Notes: a model not told the origin generated them from the sequence alone. Counted from the stretch's first letter, positions 48,352 through 58,663 are shown. The stretch: 64,000 bases of DNA from Coemansia sp. RSA 487 (GCA_027577595.1 JANBRJ010000032.1:104436-168435), one strand, 5' to 3'. Translations and numbers: made by a program.

Positions 48352-48454
48352 TAGACATTCTTTAGATTTTCAAAGCTATAGCAGTTCCGCTGTATTCGAT
48401 TTATATACTTTATACTGATGGAAGTGCTTATGTGAAAGAAAAAAACTGCTAAAG

Positions 48455-48712
48455 CTAGGTTGACTTTTTAGCGGCCTTCTTTCCAGACTGGAGCATAACA
48501 AAGGACAGGAAGCCAAAGATGCCAGTGACACCGACGACCAGCAGAAAGACAGGAATGGCGATGGCAAACCACTGCGGCGGGAAGAGCTTACGTATCGGCT
48601 GTTCGACATCAACGAACGGGATGACTAGCGTCCAGATTGAGTAGTATGTAAACACAAAAGTGCCGATTGCCAGCAGAACTGCGCCAACCGCCTTGTCGTT
48701 AAGCTGTGCCAT
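48455..48712 (-). CDS. DPM2: Dolichol-phosphate mannosyltransferase regulatory subunit DPM2
   Basis: DPM2 is a small ER membrane protein that stabilises DPM1/DPM3 and so supports GPI anchor, N-glycan and O-mannose synthesis; it also takes part in the GPI-GlcNAc transferase. The 85-residue product has two transmembrane helices (about 10-32 and 50-72) with the conserved Phe/Tyr-rich loop (FVFTYYSIWTLVIPFVD) and QWFAIAIPVFLLVVG, and a Lys-rich tail KKAAKKST. Its length matches the human protein (84). It is divergently arranged with the SET-MYND gene across 272 bases and convergent with the WLM gene. It occurs in fungi with a DPM1-DPM2-DPM3 type synthase, unlike S. cerevisiae. No intron is needed. 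Confidence 0.92.
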   Translation of the reverse strand: MAQLNDKAVGAVLLAIGTFVFTYYSIWTLVIPFVDVEQPIRKLFPPQWFAIAIPVFLLVVGVTGIFGFLSFVMLQSGKKAAKKST

Positions 48713-48984
48713 TGTGTGATTTGGTTTTCAGAATGCGAAGGATAAAGAGATAATAAAGGGTTTGAGAGGTTGTTCGTAAATTAGGAATTTTAGAGAGAAG
48801 CGGAGATGAAAGCCGAAAAGTCAAAACGAGAACTGTTAGGTGAGAGAGAAAAAGACCTTGAGCGATCAATGCTAAACAGCTTTTTATTCTCTTTTTTTTC
48901 TTTTTTTTATTCTCAACACATTTTATACTCATTTTGTATGGAAAATAGAGCTTGGTGTGTGACGTACTTTCTATTTAGCTGAGC

Positions 48985-50517
48985 ATGGGTGACAGCCGAG
49001 TTGAAGAGTACGCAGCAAAGTGTGGGCTACGTATAGTCGCAGATGCAGCCAAGGGCCATAGGACCGTAGCAGCTCGGCGGTTTGCGCGCGGTCAGACGAT
49101 ACTCTCGATCAACCCTTTGTACGGGTTTCCTGTGCGTGCAACAGAAACCACAAGTGCTGGAGACACCGGCCAGCACGCAAGCGTGGACCCAGAGGCCCGG
49201 TGCGCGCACTGCTTCCACACGCTGCCCGCACGGTACCCGCAGTGCAGCCAGTGCCACTCAACCCAGTACTGCTCGACGGGCTGTCTGACTGCGCACTGGG
49301 CCGTGCGGCACCACTTCGAGTGCACCGCAACCGATGCCAAGGCGATCGATGCAGCGGCCGCGAAAGTTAAACCCGAGTACCGGCCGTACTTACGTATGGC
49401 GGCCGGCGTGGGTGCCACGCTGTCTGCGAAACAGCGGCCCTGGTGGCTCAAGATCCAGGCGGCTGCATGGGAGCGGCTCGTGAGCCACCGCAACGCGCAT
49501 CCACCGCACGTTCTGCGCCAATACGCACAGATCGCGGCTGTCCTCTCGGAAGCGGGTGTCATGCAAGGATACACGAAAGATCAGGGCTCCCAGGCGGACG
49601 CCATTGTCACTGCACTGTGTCGCTTTGGATGCAACAATTTTGCGGCCTACGATTACTCAGCGCACGCTGTTACTGGCCATCTGTGCAGCCCGGTGGTATC
49701 CCTTCTGTTCAACCACAGCTGCTTCCCCAATGCCTCGTTTGTCTATTCCACCGCAGATGGATGCCAAGTGGTGCATGCGCTCGGAGAGATTGCCGAGGGT
49801 GACGAGGTGACTCTTGCGTATGTCGATGGCATGCATCCGCGGACAGTGCGCCAGAAAACACTCAGCGACGTCTACTTCTTTGCCTGTGCGTGCACCAGAT
49901 GCGAAGGCGCGTCAGAGCGGGGCAAGATCGATTCGCTTTTGGACAGAGATGCTGCTGGAGCGCTGCCGATCAACCTGCCCACAGACTATGCCAAGCACAA
50001 GCCAAAGCTCGATCCATGGGCTGTGGCCATCGTAAGCGAGCTTTGTCAGTTGGCCAGCAGTGCTGAACCCAACAAGGATTCTCACAGGTTTGACCAAAAC
50101 ATGCTGGATGCTGTGAACTCAGAGCTGCCTCGGGACGTTTCGTTTGCTGCGTACAAGCACTGGCTCGAGTGCCAAGACGAGTGCCTGGAGAAAGTATCTG
50201 ACGGCCACCCAGAGGAACTCTGGCCGTGGGCATGCGTTTCTTCGCTCTATGTCCTGGCGTTCTATGCTATGGCATATCCTCTGCATCATCCGCTGGTAGG
50301 TACGCAGTGCTTGGAGGCAGCAAAGATCACTTGGAACTCGATGCAAGTTTCAAATACAACGCCAGCGGATGGAGTCGACGAGTCGTTGGTTAAACGCTTG
50401 GTTCTGGCCACGCAGACGATACTCGAGGTCTCGGCCAGCCCGGATGCATCGTCCTCAGGCGCAATGTCGCTGACAAGGCAGATTGCTCTTCTCCTTGACC
50501 AGCTTTCTAGCGATTGA
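48985..50517 (+). CDS. SET-MYND (SMYD-like) lysine methyltransferase
   Basis: The 510-residue product has a split SET domain with a MYND zinc finger inserted: early SET strands (residues about 10-45), MYND from about 73-113 with Cys pairs CAHC, CSQC, YCSTGC and HHFEC, then the SET core LFNHSCFPNASFVY with the cofactor-binding NHSC and the catalytic Tyr region TLAYVDG. The post-SET cysteines follow in FACACTRCEG, and a helical C-terminal domain comes last. These features fit SMYD family methyltransferases acting on histones or cytosolic proteins. The start is the ATG at 48985, in good context. No nuclear signal is clear. The substrate cannot be identified. It lies head-to-head with DPM2. Confidence 0.9.
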   Translation: MGDSRVEEYAAKCGLRIVADAAKGHRTVAARRFARGQTILSINPLYGFPVRATETTSAGDTGQHASVDPEARCAHCFHTLPARYPQCSQCHSTQYCSTGCLTAHWAVRHHFECTATDAKAIDAAAAKVKPEYRPYLRMAAGVGATLSAKQRPWWLKIQAAAWERLVSHRNAHPPHVLRQYAQIAAVLSEAGVMQGYTKDQGSQADAIVTALCRFGCNNFAAYDYSAHAVTGHLCSPVVSLLFNHSCFPNASFVYSTADGCQVVHALGEIAEGDEVTLAYVDGMHPRTVRQKTLSDVYFFACACTRCEGASERGKIDSLLDRDAAGALPINLPTDYAKHKPKLDPWAVAIVSELCQLASSAEPNKDSHRFDQNMLDAVNSELPRDVSFAAYKHWLECQDECLEKVSDGHPEELWPWACVSSLYVLAFYAMAYPLHHPLVGTQCLEAAKITWNSMQVSNTTPADGVDESLVKRLVLATQTILEVSASPDASSSGAMSLTRQIALLLDQLSSD

Positions 50518-50759
50518 TGTATTTTCGTTTTAATGACAACAGAAAAGCGCATTCTGATTGGCTTGAATCCCATGAATCCCCCTTTTGCTTTTTTTTTTTT
50601 GTTTTGGACAATACACGCTATTTTCTTTTCCTCTTCTCTTCCCTTTCGTAAACTATTTTATTATTCGTTTCCTAATTATCTTCCTCGAATTTCTCTCAAT
50701 TTTATCCCCTCTCTTTTTTTTATAACGAAACCCATTCTAAACAAAAAGCCCTCTCGAAA

Positions 50760-52097
50760 ATGATGCAAGGCGGTGGGTTCTATCCCACGCTACAGTCGCA
50801 AGATATCCTTGACGTGATGCGGCAAATGGAAATCCCTATAATGGAAGAGGATTTAGAAAAGCCTACGCCACAAAGAGTGCAGATATGGTATGAAGCATTT
50901 CTATACATCCTCAAAGGTATATCCTTAGAGCAAATAGGTAGTGAAGTGGAGCTCCTGGACTACACGGATTTCCCTGAATCGCATAATGACGATATTTTCC
51001 TAATGTCGTTTTACCAAAACATGGCCACCTTGCTGCAACAAGTGGGTGTGGATGATTTTTCGCTTCGTGATATGCTGAAGCCAGAGCCAATTCGGATCCG
51101 TCGCATTCTTAGCGGTGTATGCAATTTCGCCATGTTCAGGGACGACCGCATGCCGGTGCTCGAGAAATACACGGTTCAGGCAGACGAACAGGCGCAGAGA
51201 CTTGAGGCCATGCAACATGAGCTGGAACAGGTTACCGCACGCATTCAAGCGATCAAGAACCAGCGTCAGAGCGATATGCCTGCGGTCAAAGAACTGCAAG
51301 AGGAAAATAAGGCGGTCCGTGAGGAAATCAAGAGACTGCGTCCGATCCAATCCTCATTGGCAGAGGCCGCTAGCAGAATGGTTCAAGAGAAAAATGAGAT
51401 TCAAGATCAGCTAGGTACCATCAAGTACACTATTGCGGGATTGCAAGAAGAACTAGGGAAACTGAGAGCCCGAGTAGTCCATAGTCCCGAAAAGATCCAA
51501 CAAGCCATTGCCGAAATCAACGAGAACACTGTTCAAACGCGGGCGCAAATAGCGGCAAATGAAGAAAAGTCGCGGCAGCTTGCGTACAAGATCGAAACGC
51601 TGGAGGAAATCATGGCGGATATCCGCGGATGCTTGCAACAGATGGCCGATGCTGAGGATATTGTGCACAAGCATGAAGATGAGATGCGGTCGCTGGCCAA
51701 GGATAAGGAGACGTATTCCCAGGAGCTCAGCAATGTCCGGAACCTGACTGTGCGCGAAGAGCAGCTCGAGTTCCAGAACACATCGGGCGAAGAGAAGATC
51801 GACCGGCTGGAGAAGAACAGGCTGGCCAAGCGGGAGCATACGGCGAGCAGGCTGAAACAGCTGCAAAGGGAGCGTGCTGAGGTTTCGGCAAGGCTTGAGG
51901 AAACTAAGAAGAGAATGTCGGCCCAGCGGTCGCGGTTCGAAATCCTTCAGATAGATATCAAGCGGGAGCGCGGTGCGATGGAGCAGGATGTCAATGATAT
52001 CCAAGAGAGCTACGATCTGCTTCGCCAGCAAACCCTCGAGTATCAGGATGCTGTGATCCAGTCGTTGGAAGATCTGATCGGTCATTTTTATGAATAG
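50760..52097 (+). CDS. NUF2: Kinetochore protein Nuf2 (Ndc80 complex)
   Basis: Nuf2 pairs with Ndc80 in the outer kinetochore to bind microtubules. The 445-residue product has the Nuf2 N-terminal CH-like domain (about 1-150; [20 protein letters not shown] opens it, with [20 protein letters not shown] characteristic), then continuous coiled coil to the end (Glu/Gln/Arg/Leu heptads, about 150-440). Length is close to yeast Nuf2 (451). Two consecutive ATG codons open the frame; the first (50760) is used. A T/C-rich leader precedes the start. A second kinetochore gene, Mis14, lies upstream on the same strand, which looks like proximity and not co-transcription. Confidence 0.95.
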   Translation: MMQGGGFYPTLQSQDILDVMRQMEIPIMEEDLEKPTPQRVQIWYEAFLYILKGISLEQIGSEVELLDYTDFPESHNDDIFLMSFYQNMATLLQQVGVDDFSLRDMLKPEPIRIRRILSGVCNFAMFRDDRMPVLEKYTVQADEQAQRLEAMQHELEQVTARIQAIKNQRQSDMPAVKELQEENKAVREEIKRLRPIQSSLAEAASRMVQEKNEIQDQLGTIKYTIAGLQEELGKLRARVVHSPEKIQQAIAEINENTVQTRAQIAANEEKSRQLAYKIETLEEIMADIRGCLQQMADAEDIVHKHEDEMRSLAKDKETYSQELSNVRNLTVREEQLEFQNTSGEEKIDRLEKNRLAKREHTASRLKQLQRERAEVSARLEETKKRMSAQRSRFEILQIDIKRERGAMEQDVNDIQESYDLLRQQTLEYQDAVIQSLEDLIGHFYE

Positions 52098-52291
52098 GCT
52101 TTGCCATCGTTGCAATAATAGCATACTTCTTATTCAGTTACTTTATAAAGAAAAAGACATGAAAAATATCAAGATAATATTAGGTGAGATGGCCTTATAA
52201 CGGCAAACTACCATTGAGAGGGAGAGAACTAAACAAGCGGGAAAGCTTGCAAAAGAGATTTGAAGAGGAGGGCGGGGTTGAAGGAAGGTTG

Positions 52292-53035
52292 CTAGACCTT
52301 GTTCTCAGCCTCAGCAACAGCAGCGCCTGGGTGGGCAGCACTAGCAACTCTGGGGCTGCCGACGCTCGAGACACTTGAGACGCTTGATACGCTAGCCGAC
52401 CTTGACACGTAGCCCGTGTACCGCCACATGTGCGCCAGACAATCAAGTGCCAGAATGGCAAAAATTGGAATCGACAAGCCGAGCAAGGCCTTGAAGACCC
52501 TGCAGCGTCTGGCGTAGCGGCGGATGCCGTTGTGGCCCAGAGCACGTTCCGTATGCAAAGCCTTTTCTTGCCCAAAGCCACCGACGAGTCCGGCAAGGCC
52601 CTCGAGCGCCTGGCGTGGTGCTCCCTGGGGAGTGAGCGAGTGGCCGTACAGAGAGAATCCGACGTTCGATCCGGTATTGCTGGCTGGACTGACGATCTCC
52701 TCGGTCCAGGTCCTGTTCGGGGTGTTGCAGTGGAACTTGTTCAGCTGTGTGGCCATCCACACCCACGAGGCAAGCCACAGCCCCGTCAGAATCAGCTCCC
52801 ACATGCGGGGGCAGCGACCGCCGAATCTTCCCAGGAATTTGCCCAGGAACACCAGCGGAAGGGTAAGAATCGTCAGACACGACACGATGGCTGTCCAGAT
52901 CGACACTGCGCGGGGCTTCCAGTGTCCGTTGGCTGCAACGAGACAGCTGAGAATCAGTGTGACGATCGACAGTAGCCAGGCCAGGCCCAGCAGACCGGTG
53001 CGGATGATCGATGATCCTGCGCTAAGTACTCCCAT
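52292..53035 (-). CDS. Four-helix (MARVEL-like) membrane protein, function unknown
   Basis: The 247-residue product has hydrophobic segments at about 9-32, 43-66, 78-98 and 185-207, a MARVEL-like four-helix topology with short cytosolic ends. The loop between helices 3 and 4 is long (about 85 residues) and includes a conserved-looking NRTW-type glycosylation candidate. The C-terminal tail is Ser/Val/Ala-rich with SVSSVSSVSSV repeats. No enzymatic motif is present. The protein is in tandem with the gene at 53858-54955, which has similar topology, and the two may form a small family. MARVEL proteins often act in membrane apposition or vesicle traffic; this is inference from topology. The ATG at 53033-53035 is the start. 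Confidence 0.75.
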   Translation of the reverse strand: MGVLSAGSSIIRTGLLGLAWLLSIVTLILSCLVAANGHWKPRAVSIWTAIVSCLTILTLPLVFLGKFLGRFGGRCPRMWELILTGLWLASWVWMATQLNKFHCNTPNRTWTEEIVSPASNTGSNVGFSLYGHSLTPQGAPRQALEGLAGLVGGFGQEKALHTERALGHNGIRRYARRCRVFKALLGLSIPIFAILALDCLAHMWRYTGYVSRSASVSSVSSVSSVGSPRVASAAHPGAAVAEAENKV

Positions 53036-53857
53036 TTTGTTATACTTTTTAGTTACCTTTTTTCGTTAACAGGTGGTTTAAAATAAGATGGATAAAAACT
53101 AAACGAGCTGAAGAACAATAAACAAGTGTTGGTTCAAACAGAGAAGAAAAATAGAAGGGGGTGTTGAGAAGCGAGGGAGGAAATGGCCTCTTAATATATG
53201 AGATTCGAGAATTTCTACGAAAAGGCTCAATTTGGATGCTAAACGTGTTATTAGCTGCTAAAATAAAAGCAATGCACTTATGTAGCAGGCTCGGCCACCC
53301 TTTTATCTTACAGCCAACTATGCTATTCTTTGGCTACATTAGGAGCAGCATTATTTCTTGATGATATTAGCGTGTCGGCTGTCTCTGGATGGTGAGACAC
53401 AGGTGTTACCAGAACTGCAATGAACTTCAATGGTGTATATCATTTGAAATTCAGATTTCTCATCGGCAGTGCACAATTGATGGACAATGAACCCAGTAAT
53501 GTGTGTGCGTGTGTGTGCCATTTATTTCTAAGGTAACCAAAGTGCCTTGACTAGCGATCGGCACAATAAAATACATTTTGTATTATAGTTTAGCTACCAC
53601 AAAGTTCCAGGCCAAAGCAGAATGTATGATCGTTTAGTTCTAGACATTTTTGTATTTTGTATATCGTCAGCAAGCTTACATGGAATGGAAAAATATTTTT
53701 TTGGTTCCTTAAGTAGATAGTTTTTTTTTGCTGATCAGTCAAGGCTAGTGAAACTATTTATGAAATGCTGACTAGCTGTGTGTGATCAGCAAATGTTTCA
53801 GCACACCAGAGAGTAAATGGATAATCCACATTTACCTAGACTTTTTTTGTGCAATTT
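53036..53857. other. Spacer between the two membrane-protein genes
   Basis: AT-rich, without a supported gene; a (GT)n-like stretch at 53501-53515. It should contain the 5' flank of the upstream-strand gene at 52292 and the 3' flank of the next. Confidence 0.4.
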
Positions 53858-53994
53858 TCAGATGTGTTCAGTCACTAATGTGGCGGTTCCAACAACTGGC
53901 GGTGCGTGATTCCCCCTACTGTAATATCCTGCAGCTGCTGAGAGGTTTGAGCGAGGAGGATGCGTGGTGGCTGTTGGTAGGGGTACAGTGATAG

Positions 53995-54026
<32 letters not shown>

Positions 54027-54955
54027 GAGCCCAAGGCTCTATCGTACGCGTCGTTGGCAAGAATTCTGTACATTTCCGCCGATGGTGATTGCCCATGGTT
54101 AAACACCGACTGCTGGGATGACTTGCAGTCCGAGCAACTGCACATCTTACAGCTGCCAAGCTGCGTCGGTTGTCTGTTGGGCAGCTCTTGGGGTATAGCC
54201 GGCGCCTGCCTGGGATGCTGCGATCCATCAGGTATATATCCTTGGTTAAATATATGTTGAGAACCAGGGCTGGATCCATCGGGACCAATGATGCTGTTGT
54301 TGTTGACATCAGGCACCGTGTTTACCAACTTTGACGCATATAGATCCATGGTCGATTCTGACGGTTCCTTGAAAATAGTCGAATCGAAGTGGACGCTTTC
54401 ACGAGTAAACGTTCTCCAGGACCTGATAGCCCAAAATAGACATAAAATCCAGTTGAGCAACAAACTGCCGTGGAAGACTCTACATGCGGCAGCGGCCGCT
54501 TCCTTCGAAACCCCGTTGAGACGCCGTTTTGGTATGGTCATTTTGATGCATATCTTGATCTCGTTGCGGTAAATGTACGCCATATTGGAGACATTGACAC
54601 TCATGGAGAGCCACCATGTGGCCAAAAGACACGAGATGATCCGCTCGGCCATATCGCTGGTTAGGCGCTCGCAGAACATGGATAGCTCTTTCTGGCCACC
54701 ACGCGCTTGGATTTGCTGCAGTGTGGCAGTGGCATATAAGCCGGACACAACCATTGTCACAACAGAGCTGGACACGTTTGTGGCCCCGACAAAAGCGCCG
54801 TTCTGGCGCATAAACCGTGCGTTTCCCCAGCTGCTGCTGATCATCCCGAGGTTGATTATCGATGCAAGGCATATCGCTACGTATGTGGCTAGGCGTATGG
54901 CTGGGCGACGCCGCGCTAGAAATGCATCAACACCCTTGAGTGGTGTCCTTCCCAT
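53858..54955 (-). CDS. Four-helix membrane protein with long Gln/Pro-rich cytosolic tail
   Basis: The 365-residue product has hydrophobic segments near 20-41, 55-77, 105-130 and 162-184, matching the four-helix arrangement of its neighbour. A hydrophilic tail of about 170 residues follows. This tail contains a Cys cluster (CKMCSCSDC), ten consecutive Gln at the codon tract 53998-54026, and Pro/His/Thr-rich segments. It begins GRTPLKGVDAFLARRRP, a basic juxtamembrane start. The domain is not recognised with confidence; a MARVEL-like or SUR7-like protein is plausible. The Cys cluster could bind metal or be palmitoylated (inference). It is transcribed in the same direction as its neighbour. The start ATG is 54953-54955. 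Confidence 0.7.
53998..54026 (-). repeat. (CAG)n tract encoding poly-Gln
   Basis: A nearly pure (GCT/CAG) run of about ten units in the gene at 53858; likely length-variable between strains. Confidence 0.9.
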
Positions 54956-55523
54956 TTTTATTCGTTTATGATTTTTTTTATATATGAGCTACTTGCTAAT
55001 GTCGTTATTATGTTTGATAGTGTAAATATTTTGGAGCTCAGCTAATTTTGAGAAAGAAAAGAAAGCATTGGAGATAGCCATCTGAGCATAGGAATAGTCT
55101 TGCTTTCTTTGGGGATATTGGCATGTAAAAAGAAAAGAAACGCAGTAAAAATCCTTATCGAAATTTTGCCATCTCCCCCACATACACATGAACACAAAAG
55201 GACTAGAAAAAGCAAAACATAATTGGGAAAAGGAAAACTCTAAATATCTAACAATTTACCAGCAATATCATTAGCATGCTGTTTACATTACCAACCAGAG
55301 CTTTTAATCCATACACGCAGTCTTTTTTGTTGTTGATTCCAGACGCCATTATTTTCCTCCGCATCTATTGTAGTTGTGTTGAGCGTGGGGCGAGTGGAGA
55401 AATATCTGTAATAGTTTAAAGTCTCTGGATACAAAATTGTTTCAAAAATGTCAGCACACCCAGCTTTTCCGCCTCCTTTTGTCTCAGCATTGTAAAATAA
55501 GTAAATGGTTAATGCTTTTACTG

Positions 55524-55670
55524 TATTTTACAGAACTAGTTGCGTTGAATAGGAAGTATGTATACGCGTCAAGTGATGAAAGGATTTGCGGTGGAAGCAG
55601 TGCATTTTGCGCTCCAAAAAAAGTCGTTTGCACATGCGTGGCATATGCACTGGTGCAAGATAGGGAAACA
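55524..55670 (+). repeat. Exon-like unit, copy A of an inverted diverged pair
   Basis: After a TATTTTACAG acceptor-like sequence (ending at 55533), the frame encodes KYVYASSDERICGG then SSAFCAPKKVVCTC. The same block recurs in reverse orientation at 55935-56092. DNA similarity covers the acceptor, the GTATACGCGTCAA core and the GCGCTCCAA region. It may be an exon of a small Cys-containing protein or part of a repeat family. Confidence 0.6.
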
Positions 55671-55934
55671 CAAGAGAAAACACAAATGATTAGTGCTGGC
55701 ACTGATATTGTCAGGCCGTTGAATGCTTCATATAGACGCTTCTTGATGTCTGCTAGCACTGCAGCTGGGTTCTTGTTCAAGGTAGTAGTGGTATTTTTCA
55801 GACTCTTAGGTTACATCAAGCTCAATGCTAACTAGTCACATTAAAAAGCACGGACAGAGACTGAGAAAGCTAATCCACATTATTAGTGTGAAATAATAGG
55901 TGTGTAGCGAACTGCTTTCTCCACAAAGCTCAGT

Positions 55935-56092
55935 TTGCGCCTCTTGCTTCCAAGCGCAGCCATAACGCCAACCGACGCAAACAACCTTTTCTTGGAGCGC
56001 ACAATGCACTATTGCCACAGCAAACCATTTCACCATTTGACGCGTATACATATACATCCTTCTTATCTGATGCAGTTCTGCAAAACACAACA
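55935..56092 (-). repeat. Exon-like unit, copy B of an inverted diverged pair, frameshifted
   Basis: On the minus strand, after a TGTTTTGCAG acceptor-like site, the frame encodes KKDVYVYASNGEMVCCGNSA then LCAPRKG. The continuation matching copy A (VVC...) is only reached by changing frame near 55985. The two copies are convergent with about 265 bases between them. No signal peptide is directly attached to either. Confidence 0.6.
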
Positions 56093-56419
56093 TCTGCTGC
56101 AACACGCTTCTTCATTTATCAATTTGATCGCGAATAAATAATCAGATCACCAAGCGGACTATTTTTCAATATCTTGGTGTTGATAAATGCTAAAATAACA
56201 CAGCAAGCGGTTTCTTTCTTGATTATCCTTTTCTTTCTGCTCTTTAGTTTTTTTGTACTCTTCGATCCATCGGTTTTATCACTCTTGTGCTATTAACAAC
56301 GCACTTCCTCTTAAATTATAGACTTGCTCGTGTTTTATATTTTTCCTTGGACGAAGCAAAAAGGGAGGACGCTAAGCATACACGGTTGCCAAAATTACTC
56401 TCCTTTTCGGGACCAAGTG

Positions 56420-58663
56420 ATGACAGTTTCCCTAAGGCTACTTCAACCGCTAACCAAACCCTACGGACTATTGCCTAAAGGCACTACCAACACATTATTC
56501 ATTTATTCAAGGAACGCTAGTATTACACCACGCATACAGTCAATTCGGTTATTCACAGTGAGCCAAAAGCCGCAAAGGATGCTTAGGATCGGACTCCGCA
56601 CAACGCAGGACGCATCGTCAGGCGGGGGAAGAGCATTGCCAGTAATTGTTTCCAGAAAGCAGACGCCTCACGTGTCGGAAAATACGCCGCTTTTGCTGAC
56701 TTCAACGGTTGCGCGTGCAGGCGATGGAAGATACTACTCGACGGTTCCGCGGGAGCAGCGATCGCCGACGCCAGAGCCACTGACAGATACGGTTAGTAAG
56801 AAAGAGGTGAAACAAGAGCAGCCCAACGAGTTTGGGGTAGATCCAGAGGAGGCGCAGAAAGCAAAGAGCCAGAAGACAGGTAAAGCGTGGTTGCGACTGT
56901 TCCGATTGGCAAAACCCGAGTACAAGCTGCTTGGCAGCGCAGTGGGGCTTTTGTTTGTATCGTCGAGCATCACGATGGCTGTTCCTTTTACTATGGGCAA
57001 GATAATCGACATCGTAACGAATGCCAGCGCAACAGTGCCGCTTGGCCTGTCACTGGGGCAAGTGTTTGCGGGGCTAGGTGCGGTGTTCGTGGTTGGCGCT
57101 GTGGCCAACGCAGGTCGCGTCATGCTGATCCGTACCGCCGGTGAACGCATGGTTGCCCGGATCAGGCGACTCGTGTTTGACCGCATCATGCGCCAGGACA
57201 TGGGCTTCTTTGACCGCAACCGGTCCGGCGACCTGGTGAGCCGGCTCAGCGTCGACACATCGATTGTCAGCAAGAGCATCACAAACAATGTGTCGGATGG
57301 GCTGCGTGCGTCGATATCGGCGGTGGTTGGCGTTGCGATGATGGTGTATGTGAGCCCCAAGCTGACCGCCATCATGCTGGGCGTCGTGCCGCCCATTGCA
57401 TTGTGGGCTGTCATCTACGGCCGCTTCATCAAGAAGCTGTCAAAGCAAACGCAGGAGGCCGTGGGCGACCTAACCAAGGTATCGGAGGAGCGCATTAGCA
57501 ACGTGCGCACGGTGCAGGCGTTCTCTAGGGAGTCGCAAGAGGTTGCGCGCTACGACATCGAGGTGCAGAAGATCTTTGCGCTGGCCAAGCGCGAGGCCGT
57601 GGCAAGTGGTCTGTTCTTTGGAGGCAACGGACTGGCCGGCAACCTGGCGATCCTGGCTTTCCTTGGGTTTGGCGGGCGCATGGTGATGGGCGGAGATATT
57701 TCCATTGGCGACATGACGTCGGTGATGCTGTACTCAGCGTACGTAGGCTCGGCGCTCTCTGGACTGTCGTCGTTCTACTCGGAGGTCATGAAGGGCGTGG
57801 GTGCGGGATCGCGCCTGTTTTACTTGCTCGACCGCACCCCCACTGTGGATCCAAACCCGGAGGGCATTGTGGTCAAGAACTTTGCTGGCAAAATAAGGTT
57901 CGAAAACGTCGACTTTAGCTACCCGACACGCCCCAATGCGCCGGTGTTCCAGAACCTCAGCCTGGAGATAGAGCCTGGGTCGCATGTGGCAATCGCGGGG
58001 CCCTCCGGAAAAGGCAAGAGCACGGTGACTTCGCTGCTCCTGCGCTTCTACGACCCGCAAGCTGGCCGAGTCCTTGTGGACGGCCACGATTTGCGCGACC
58101 TCAATCTGGCGCAGTGGCGGTCGCACATTGCCATGGTTCCGCAAGAACCCGTACTCTTTGCAGGCACCATTCGCGACAACTTGCTGTACGGCAACCCGCT
58201 GGCCACTGACAGCGAGATCATCGAGGCCCTGGAGCTCGCCGATGCCTGGTACTTTGTCGAGCGCTTCCCACACCAGCTCGAAACGTATGTGGGAGAACGT
58301 GGCGTGTCCCTCTCGGGCGGCCAGAAGCAGCGCGTGGCCATTGCGCGTGCGCTGCTGGCACAGCCTGATATTCTTGTTCTCGACGAGGCAACCAGTGCAC
58401 TTGACGGCACGCGTGAGGCTCGTGTGCTGAAGACCCTGGACAAGGCGCCGCAGCTGCTGTACGGAGAGGACAAGAAGAAGCTGACGGTCATTACCGTGGC
58501 ACACCGCGCAAGCACATTGATGCGCAGCGACCTGATCTTTGTCCTTGGCGAACAGGGCTCGGTCGTCGAGACTGGATCGTACCAGGAGCTACTGAGTCTT
58601 GAGAACGGCCACTTCCGAGCCCTAATGGCTGCCCAGGCACTAGAGCCTTCTGTCCTAGAATGA
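56420..58663 (+). CDS. Mitochondrial half-size ABC transporter (ABCB10/Mdl1-like)
   Basis: The 747-residue product begins at ATG 56420 (MTVSLRLLQPLTKPYGLL), with a basic Ser/Thr-rich N-terminus of about 150 residues poor in acids at first, fitting mitochondrial import. A six-helix transmembrane domain follows (about 175-470). The NBD comes last: Walker A GPSGKGKST, signature SLSGGQKQR, Walker B ILVLDEATSALDG, D-loop and H-loop (VAHRAS). All catalytic residues, including the Glu of Walker B, are present. Relatives are inner-membrane exporters such as Mdl1, involved in peptide export, and ABCB10, linked to heme and oxidative stress. Upstream in-frame sequence lacks an ATG. The gene converges on the carboxypeptidase gene with 35 bases between stops. 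Confidence 0.93.
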   Translation: MTVSLRLLQPLTKPYGLLPKGTTNTLFIYSRNASITPRIQSIRLFTVSQKPQRMLRIGLRTTQDASSGGGRALPVIVSRKQTPHVSENTPLLLTSTVARAGDGRYYSTVPREQRSPTPEPLTDTVSKKEVKQEQPNEFGVDPEEAQKAKSQKTGKAWLRLFRLAKPEYKLLGSAVGLLFVSSSITMAVPFTMGKIIDIVTNASATVPLGLSLGQVFAGLGAVFVVGAVANAGRVMLIRTAGERMVARIRRLVFDRIMRQDMGFFDRNRSGDLVSRLSVDTSIVSKSITNNVSDGLRASISAVVGVAMMVYVSPKLTAIMLGVVPPIALWAVIYGRFIKKLSKQTQEAVGDLTKVSEERISNVRTVQAFSRESQEVARYDIEVQKIFALAKREAVASGLFFGGNGLAGNLAILAFLGFGGRMVMGGDISIGDMTSVMLYSAYVGSALSGLSSFYSEVMKGVGAGSRLFYLLDRTPTVDPNPEGIVVKNFAGKIRFENVDFSYPTRPNAPVFQNLSLEIEPGSHVAIAGPSGKGKSTVTSLLLRFYDPQAGRVLVDGHDLRDLNLAQWRSHIAMVPQEPVLFAGTIRDNLLYGNPLATDSEIIEALELADAWYFVERFPHQLETYVGERGVSLSGGQKQRVAIARALLAQPDILVLDEATSALDGTREARVLKTLDKAPQLLYGEDKKKLTVITVAHRASTLMRSDLIFVLGEQGSVVETGSYQELLSLENGHFRALMAAQALEPSVLE

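Larger units (their letters stand above)
54956..56419. other. Gene-poor spacer with an inverted pair of exon-like sequences
   Basis: Apart from the inverted pair listed separately (55524-55670 plus and 55935-56092 minus), the spacer holds AT-rich sequence, a promoter-like region before the ABCB gene (T-rich 56215-56260) and no supported gene. Open frames here are short. Confidence 0.45.

Noticed and set aside
48113-48418. Frame with SQH/NQH repeats
   Set aside because: Alternate reading of the 9-base stop-codon repeat and of the WLM gene; no start in context.
57734-58504. 256-residue antisense frame in the ABCB gene
   Set aside because: Shadow of conserved NBD codons on the other strand.
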